Source of the DNA: Paradesertivirga sp036399495
Lineage (GTDB): Bacteria; Bacteroidota; Bacteroidia; Sphingobacteriales; Sphingobacteriaceae
DNA length: 8,779 bases
Direction of reading: 5' to 3'
Assembly (NCBI GenBank): GCA_036399495.1
Contig: DASWMZ010000118.1
Location: forward strand, 1-8,779
A model generated the notes under the pieces. The model was not told where the DNA came from and did not search any database. It was given only the letters and a program-made list of their open reading frames with translations. Numbering within the stretch: the stretch's first letter is position 1; every line of letters starts with the position of its first letter. The position numbers and the translations under genes were made by a program. Shown piece after piece: positions 5,334-8,779 of this stretch.

Positions 5334-6308
5334 TTAAAATCCTAATTCTTTCATTTTTTTATAAGCTTCCTTTTTGTCTCCCTTGGCGGCATAGGCCAGT
5401 AATAGTGTAGATGCACTGCCGGAGTAGCATTTATCACCTTCCTTTTTGAAGTGCTCAAGGCCAGGAGCATTGGAACTGAATATGAAGAAAGTCCTTCTCT
5501 CAGTGTGGTAGTCAGCGCTTATTCCGGCCCGAGTGGATTTCCCTGGGCGGGTGTATCTTACTCTTGCACTTTTTTTTGAGGGGTGCCGGGACCAGCCAGC
5601 ATTCTGAAGGATATCGTTAATGTCATCGAATTCGACAGTGTCATTGAATTTCGTCCAGATATTTTGATCTGATATGGATCTTGGCCCGGTATACTTTCTT
5701 GATGCCTTTTTAATAGGTATAACCGGTTCTATAATTTTATTAAACGTTAGTGCATTCTCATTTAGGTACGCCTCAGGGTCGTAGCAGATAAACCTGAGGG
5801 ATGCAACATTACGTGGAGTTGTATCAATCACAATTCCCATCGCAGCAAAAGCCGCAGAAATCGCATCAAAATGTTCTTGGTGTTTTTCAGGATTGCTAAC
5901 TTTCATTAAGCCCCATAGTCCGCTGCCACTTACAGACCGACCGCAATAAAAAATAAATGGGATTAGCTTAATTTTTTCAAAGGCCGTCAATAATGTATCT
6001 CCAAGATTATCAATATCAAAAGAGATATAACCGGTATGCAGGGTGTGGTATTTTTCGCCTCGGCCTCCGACCTGTATGCTGGAAGGTGTTATGCCCCAAA
6101 CTTGCAATTTAAGCTCTCCTTGTTCTTCGGATTTGTAGGGCAAAGCGCGTACATTCTCCACTAAAGAAACTTGTTCTGCAATAGGGTTCAGTAATACATC
6201 TTCGAAACTTACAATTATACCCTTAGTACTAAAACACCATTTATTTTCCCGCTTCCAGAAGTAGGTTTTAAATAAGGTGCAGTGCGTTTTTAAAAATGAC
6301 TTGTTCAT
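5334..6308 (-). CDS. BT4734/VirE-type primase (archaeo-eukaryotic primase fold)
   Basis: A 324-residue DNA primase that would lay down primers for copying the element. Residues 45-185 match the BT4734-like domain of the archaeo-eukaryotic primase group. FDID (97-100) supplies two acidic metal ligands, SVSGSGLWG (125-133) the Ser/Gly-rich nucleotide-binding turn, and EKHQEHF (141-147) and IDTTPRNVASLRFICYDPEAY (from 161) the remaining conserved segments, with Arg172 and Asp177. Residues 205-225 look like a linker. The C-terminal part (225-324; AGWS, RPGKSTRAGIS, FIFSSNAPG, LLLAYAAKGDKKEA) resembles the accessory domain that follows such primases. Many relatives are fused to a helicase; here the helicase is a separate gene just upstream. 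The start follows the possible 60-residue gene by two bases. Confidence 0.75.
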   Translation of the reverse strand: MNKSFLKTHCTLFKTYFWKRENKWCFSTKGIIVSFEDVLLNPIAEQVSLVENVRALPYKSEEQGELKLQVWGITPSSIQVGGRGEKYHTLHTGYISFDIDNLGDTLLTAFEKIKLIPFIFYCGRSVSGSGLWGLMKVSNPEKHQEHFDAISAAFAAMGIVIDTTPRNVASLRFICYDPEAYLNENALTFNKIIEPVIPIKKASRKYTGPRSISDQNIWTKFNDTVEFDDINDILQNAGWSRHPSKKSARVRYTRPGKSTRAGISADYHTERRTFFIFSSNAPGLEHFKKEGDKCYSGSASTLLLAYAAKGDKKEAYKKMKELGF

Positions 6309-6310
6309 AC

Positions 6311-6493
6311 CTAATAGTTAGTTCGTAAAAAAGCTCCTGTACACCCCAAAAAGGCGCTTTTCGGAATTAACGAATTAACTTCCCAACTTTTAAAGGGGGG
6401 TTGTTTCTTCATTCTTTTTATACCCCCTGCTAAAGGGAGAAATGTTGTTTCGTTAATTCTTGAGTTGTGGACCATAGAGATATTATGATTCAT
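6311..6493 (-). CDS. Possible small protein (60 aa) between helicase and primase
   Basis: A 60-residue frame beginning at an ATG that overlaps the helicase stop by 11 bp and ending two bases before the primase start. The perfect fit between its neighbours favours translation. Against it, the sequence (with NETTFLPLAGGIKRMKKQPP and KSWEVNSLIPKSAFLGCTG) resembles no family I know. The same DNA also carries nested inverted repeats and runs of G and C, as a structured leader or origin might. The frame stays open another 135 bp inside the helicase gene, where it is only a shadow. Function unknown; reality uncertain. Confidence 0.4.
   Translation of the reverse strand: MNHNISMVHNSRINETTFLPLAGGIKRMKKQPPFKSWEVNSLIPKSAFLGCTGAFLRTNY
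6364..6459. repeat. Nested inverted repeats between helicase and primase genes
   Basis: GAATTAACGAA (6364-6374) and TTCGTTAATTC (6449-6459) are perfect 11-bp inverted repeats 74 bp apart. Inside them, AGGGGGGT (6394-6401) and ACCCCCT (6422-6428) form a second, GC-rich pair with one bulged base. The left arm is also part of the tandem repeat GTTAATTC x2 when read on the - strand (6379-6364). The region could fold as a long stem in the mRNA before the primase gene, or act as an origin-like element. Confidence 0.45.
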
Positions 6494-8138
6494 TGCTAAA
6501 AATAAATTGACTGAGTTTCGTTGTATTGTTGGACACACTCTTAAATACCCAGCCTTTGATATCTGCGTATCGCTTAATGCTATTGGTGAAAGTGCGTTGC
6601 TTATAGGCTGGGTCATCTCCATATGCACCCGCCTTGTATTCTTCGTACAGATCCTTGGTTGGATAATACACTCCTAATTGGAAATCTTTAGACTCAACCC
6701 AGTTAGCGAAATCATCGCCAGTTGACTGAATAAGTGCATTTTTTCCAACATTTATTAAATCGTACGGCTGCAGGTCATATTGAAGGTAGAATGCCAAACA
6801 CTCTATCATGTACTGAGTGAAGGCATTCCATTCGGTTTCAGTCCAATTTATCCTGTCAAATAAAATCCCATGCTCATCTTCAATTGGGTGTTCACTCCCG
6901 GTTTTTATTTGTCTGCTATAATGGTCTGATAATTCCAGTATAAACATTCTTCGTCGATGACTAGATCCATTACCACCAACTACAGCATTCATCGAGAATA
7001 GCATTTTGGGGCTATCTTGAGGAGGTAACTTAATAGTGTCAGAGAATTTACGTTCTATTGTCCAGCCATCGGTAGAACATGAGAAAAACACCTCAAATGG
7101 AACATCCTTGTTCAAGTCATCTATAAACACAATCTCCGATGTGGGTTTCACGGTCTGAAACCTGAACTTGTCATCTGCCTTAAAGTGTTTACCATCAATT
7201 TTGGCAACTTCTCTCATAAACGAAAGGCCTTGAGCTAATAAACCTTTACCGGTTCCACCCTGAGGATTCCTGGTATTAGTAGGCTTTTCGTCATAAAAAA
7301 TAACAACCTGGCCCATATGGGAACCATTGTAATTGTGTAGCAGATAGCCGAATGCCGACCTAAAAGCCTTAATGCGTTTTACCTCCTGGTTAGCTACGTT
7401 AGCTACTACTTTGGCGAATTCGCTTTCATGTGAGGTTTTATTAGGCCGATAGGCTCGACCTGTAATATGACTTCGCCAAACACACAAATGCAATTCCTGT
7501 AATTTTTCGTAAGGGATAGTTTCTGTGAAGTCTTTACCAACTTTTATAATACAGTTAGTAAAAAGAAAATAAGATAATTCTCTCGTGTCGGCTAACTCTG
7601 GAACATCAAACTCATCCATCAATTCCAAAAAATTCTTGTTGAAAATTTGGTCTTGATTTTTAAGATATATGGTGAGTAATAAATCTTTGTGAAAAGTGAA
7701 CTGTAGATCTTCAAAAACAACTGTTATACTATCATTTCTTTGAACTTCATTAAAGGTCTCCACCCGGATTAAGTCGATTGTCACCTCCTCCATTATATGT
7801 TTATGGGTGTGCACCATAACATAAATATTGCTGTCAGATAGGTAACGTTTTCTGAATCCAGCAAGGCGTACAAACTCCAGAATATTCAGCTTTGATACTC
7901 CTACTATATGGCAATAAGGCTTTTTAGTCTTTTTATCAATCCCGATCTTAAATTCAAAGGGGCCAAACAGTATTATTCCAGCTCCAATATCATTTTGTTT
8001 CCAAAGTACATCGTAGCAATTGGCCTCTTTAAGCCCTTTAACGTCACCGAAGCTGGCTGGATCTATTTGGCTAAGAAGTTCAATATTAGTATCTTTGCCT
8101 TGTTCACAGGCCTTTCCATTAAGGGCGGTATTAACCAT
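6483..8138 (-). CDS. SF3-type replicative helicase (DUF5906-like)
   Basis: A 551-residue protein, most likely the DNA helicase of the element, unwinding DNA for the primase encoded next door. Residues 1-240 form an N-terminal region without clear motifs. It contains two hydrophobic blocks (IGAGIILFGPFEFKIG, 51-66; and 185-200) and may be a DNA-binding or origin-recognition part. From about 255 the ATPase core is clear: Walker A QGGTGKGLL (293-301, Lys298), Walker B EIVFIDDLN (335-343), motif C KMLFSMN (378-384) and the arginine-rich HRRRMF (394-399), probably the arginine finger. The C-terminal part (470-551) resembles the winged-helix tail of P4/D5-like helicases. No primase motifs are seen within it, so that activity is split off. 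The ATG at 8138 follows a purine-rich stretch (GAGAAAGGG). Confidence 0.8.
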   Translation of the reverse strand: MVNTALNGKACEQGKDTNIELLSQIDPASFGDVKGLKEANCYDVLWKQNDIGAGIILFGPFEFKIGIDKKTKKPYCHIVGVSKLNILEFVRLAGFRKRYLSDSNIYVMVHTHKHIMEEVTIDLIRVETFNEVQRNDSITVVFEDLQFTFHKDLLLTIYLKNQDQIFNKNFLELMDEFDVPELADTRELSYFLFTNCIIKVGKDFTETIPYEKLQELHLCVWRSHITGRAYRPNKTSHESEFAKVVANVANQEVKRIKAFRSAFGYLLHNYNGSHMGQVVIFYDEKPTNTRNPQGGTGKGLLAQGLSFMREVAKIDGKHFKADDKFRFQTVKPTSEIVFIDDLNKDVPFEVFFSCSTDGWTIERKFSDTIKLPPQDSPKMLFSMNAVVGGNGSSHRRRMFILELSDHYSRQIKTGSEHPIEDEHGILFDRINWTETEWNAFTQYMIECLAFYLQYDLQPYDLINVGKNALIQSTGDDFANWVESKDFQLGVYYPTKDLYEEYKAGAYGDDPAYKQRTFTNSIKRYADIKGWVFKSVSNNTTKLSQFIFSNES

Positions 8139-8175
8139 ATATCGCCCTTTCTCTTTTTATCTGAAAAGACATCGG

Positions 8176-8442
8176 CTAGTTGGATTTTTTCTTATTACCA
8201 ACCTCAAGAGCCGAGACTACTGCGTTTAAGTCATACCTTATCGCGCTTCCTATTTGTAGATAAGGAATTTTACCCTTTTGCCTCCAGCGGATAATTGTTG
8301 GCTCGGAGAGATTTAAAAAGGCACAAAGCTCCTTTTGGCCTGTAAGCTTGGGCTCCGGTTTGGGTTCAGATGGCTTAACCCCTCCTATTTCTTGGCGGAT
8401 TATTTGCCTTAAATCTTCGTCTGTTAGATAAATTAACTGCAT
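8176..8442 (-). CDS. Excisionase-like helix-turn-helix protein, first gene of the operon
   Basis: An 88-residue protein with an N-terminal helix (residues 1-20), a proline-rich linker (22-32, KPSEPKPEPK) and a C-terminal winged helix-turn-helix of the AlpA/Xis/HTH_17 type. TGQKELCAFLNLSEPTIIRW (34-53) is the helix-turn-helix. KGKIPYLQIGSAIRYD (56-71) is the wing, with the characteristic G-IPY and RYD pattern. Such proteins bend DNA for excision, or activate or repress early genes of integrative elements. The gene opens the - strand operon, 37 bp before the helicase gene. Palindromic and repeated sites lie directly upstream, so self-regulation is likely. Whether it acts in excision or transcription cannot be told; no integrase gene is in the window. 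Confidence 0.8.
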   Translation of the reverse strand: MQLIYLTDEDLRQIIRQEIGGVKPSEPKPEPKLTGQKELCAFLNLSEPTIIRWRQKGKIPYLQIGSAIRYDLNAVVSALEVGNKKKSN

Positions 8443-8458
8443 AACCTGTTGTTTTGAA

Positions 8459-8488
8459 CAAGGTTACGCCAGTTTAAACGGCAGTCAA
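8459..8488 (-). promoter_or_regulatory. Candidate promoter of the replication-packaging operon
   Basis: On the - strand, TTG (8488-8486) is followed after 19 bases by TAACCTTG (8466-8459). This fits the Bacteroidota pattern TTG-N19-21-TAnnTTTG with one mismatch in the -7 box. Transcription would start about ten bases before the ATG at 8442, giving a short leader. Confidence 0.5.
8468..8482. promoter_or_regulatory. Palindromic operator candidate between the promoter boxes
   Basis: GCC-A-GTTTAAAC-GGC is an 8-bp perfect palindrome (GTTTAAAC, 8472-8479) extended by three pairs on each side with one bulged A. It lies between the -33 and -7 boxes, so a protein bound there would block the operon. 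A second imperfect palindrome, AACCTGTT...AACAAGGTT (about 8443-8465), covers the likely transcription start. The HTH protein encoded just downstream is the natural candidate. Confidence 0.45.
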
Positions 8489-8492
8489 AAAG

Positions 8493-8534
8493 TTACGGAA
8501 AGGTTGGAAAGGTTTACGGAAAGGTTAGAAAGGT
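8493..8534. repeat. Two 21-bp tandem repeats, iteron- or activator-site-like
   Basis: Units at 8493-8513 and 8514-8534 are identical except for one base (G/A at their 14th position). Each starts TTACGGAAAGGTT and holds two copies of GAAAGGTT or GAAAGGT, so the core occurs four times at about 10-bp phasing. The 21-bp period is two helical turns, typical of sites read by a repeated DNA-binding protein. They lie immediately upstream of the promoter of the replication operon. They may be iterons of an origin used by the helicase and primase, or activator sites. Confidence 0.6.
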
Positions 8535-8544
8535 TTTGTTAATT

Positions 8545-8779
8545 TTAGCTAAGAATCGCTTTATAATCGTCTAATTTTTCTCGTGTCTTTAAGTCACTAA
8601 TTACTCGAGTAGATAAATTCCAATCTTTAAAGGTATTGGAAAGTATCATTCCAATTTCCCCATGAGATCGTTCTTTTTTTACTAAATACCCTAGTTCGCT
8701 TAACGCTTCAAAAATAGTGACCGCTTCGTAAGTGGCATTTTTTCGACTAAGTGGTGTAAGGATTAATTCCTCTCCCACC
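8545..8779 (-). CDS. C-terminal part of an unidentified protein, cut by the window edge
   Basis: The last 77 or so residues of a - strand gene whose beginning lies beyond the right edge. A GTG at 8778 could serve as start, but an open upstream frame is more likely. The visible part is soluble and helical: TYEAVTIFEALSELGYL, then SHGEIGMILSNTFKDWNLSTRVISDLKT, then KLDDYKAIL. The middle has a loose resemblance to a small winged-helix or accessory domain, but I cannot name a family. It ends 102 bp before the HTH gene's start, separated by the tandem repeats and promoter, so it is probably a separate unit upstream of the operon. Confidence 0.55.
   Translation of the reverse strand, partial: VGEELILTPLSRKNATYEAVTIFEALSELGYLVKKERSHGEIGMILSNTFKDWNLSTRVISDLKTREKLDDYKAILS

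Noticed and set aside
6494..6628. Upstream extension of the 60-residue frame
   Set aside because: Lies wholly inside the helicase gene in another frame; it looks like a shadow.
7908..8294. 128-residue + strand frame opposite the helicase and HTH genes
   Set aside because: Antisense to two well-supported genes and has no family features.
8493..8534. CRISPR array
   Set aside because: The two 21-bp repeats are directly adjacent with no spacers, and no cas gene is present.

Overview
The window looks like accessory DNA from a member of the Bacteroidota, most likely a prophage or phage-satellite segment. Three things point there. The promoter-like sites fit the Bacteroidota pattern (TTG, 19 bases, TAnnTTTG) rather than the TTGACA/TATAAT pattern. 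The replication proteins resemble the BT4734/VirE-type primases and DUF5906-type helicases common on Bacteroidota mobile elements. Base composition is moderately AT-rich throughout. The species cannot be named from the sequence.

Left part (1-1170, + strand): an AT-rich non-coding stretch with operator-like repeats, then a two-gene cassette. It encodes a 165-residue helical protein followed by a PemK/MazF-family toxin, and reads as a type II toxin-antitoxin locus with an unusually long putative antitoxin. A strong hairpin closes it and can also end the converging - strand gene.

Middle part (1226-2579): a regulatory patch. On the - strand are a 99-residue helix-turn-helix-like protein and, upstream of it, a two-gene unit (128 aa and 52 aa) ending in a clear terminator. 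Divergent from that unit is a 66-residue Cro/CI-like repressor. Its promoter carries two identical-half-site operators exactly 20 bp apart, and its transcript is probably leaderless.

Right part (2700-8442, - strand): one tightly packed operon. In transcription order it holds an excisionase-like HTH protein, an SF3-type helicase, a possible 60-aa protein, an archaeo-eukaryotic-type primase, a 141-aa coiled-coil protein, a 55-aa protein, the small terminase subunit and the large terminase subunit. Genes overlap by 4-11 bp or are separated by a few bases (37 bp at most), which implies coupled translation. Upstream lie a promoter candidate with an internal palindrome and two 21-bp tandem repeats, which could be an origin or an activator site. 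A truncated - strand gene runs off the right edge.

The plausible logic is that the HTH protein controls the operon, the primase and helicase copy the element, and the terminase packages it. The odd point is what is missing. The large terminase is not followed by portal or head genes; its stop codon instead abuts a stretch resembling the 3' end of a tRNA gene, as at an integration junction. That suggests an element that copies and packages itself but may borrow capsids, or a prophage cut short. The window alone cannot decide between them.
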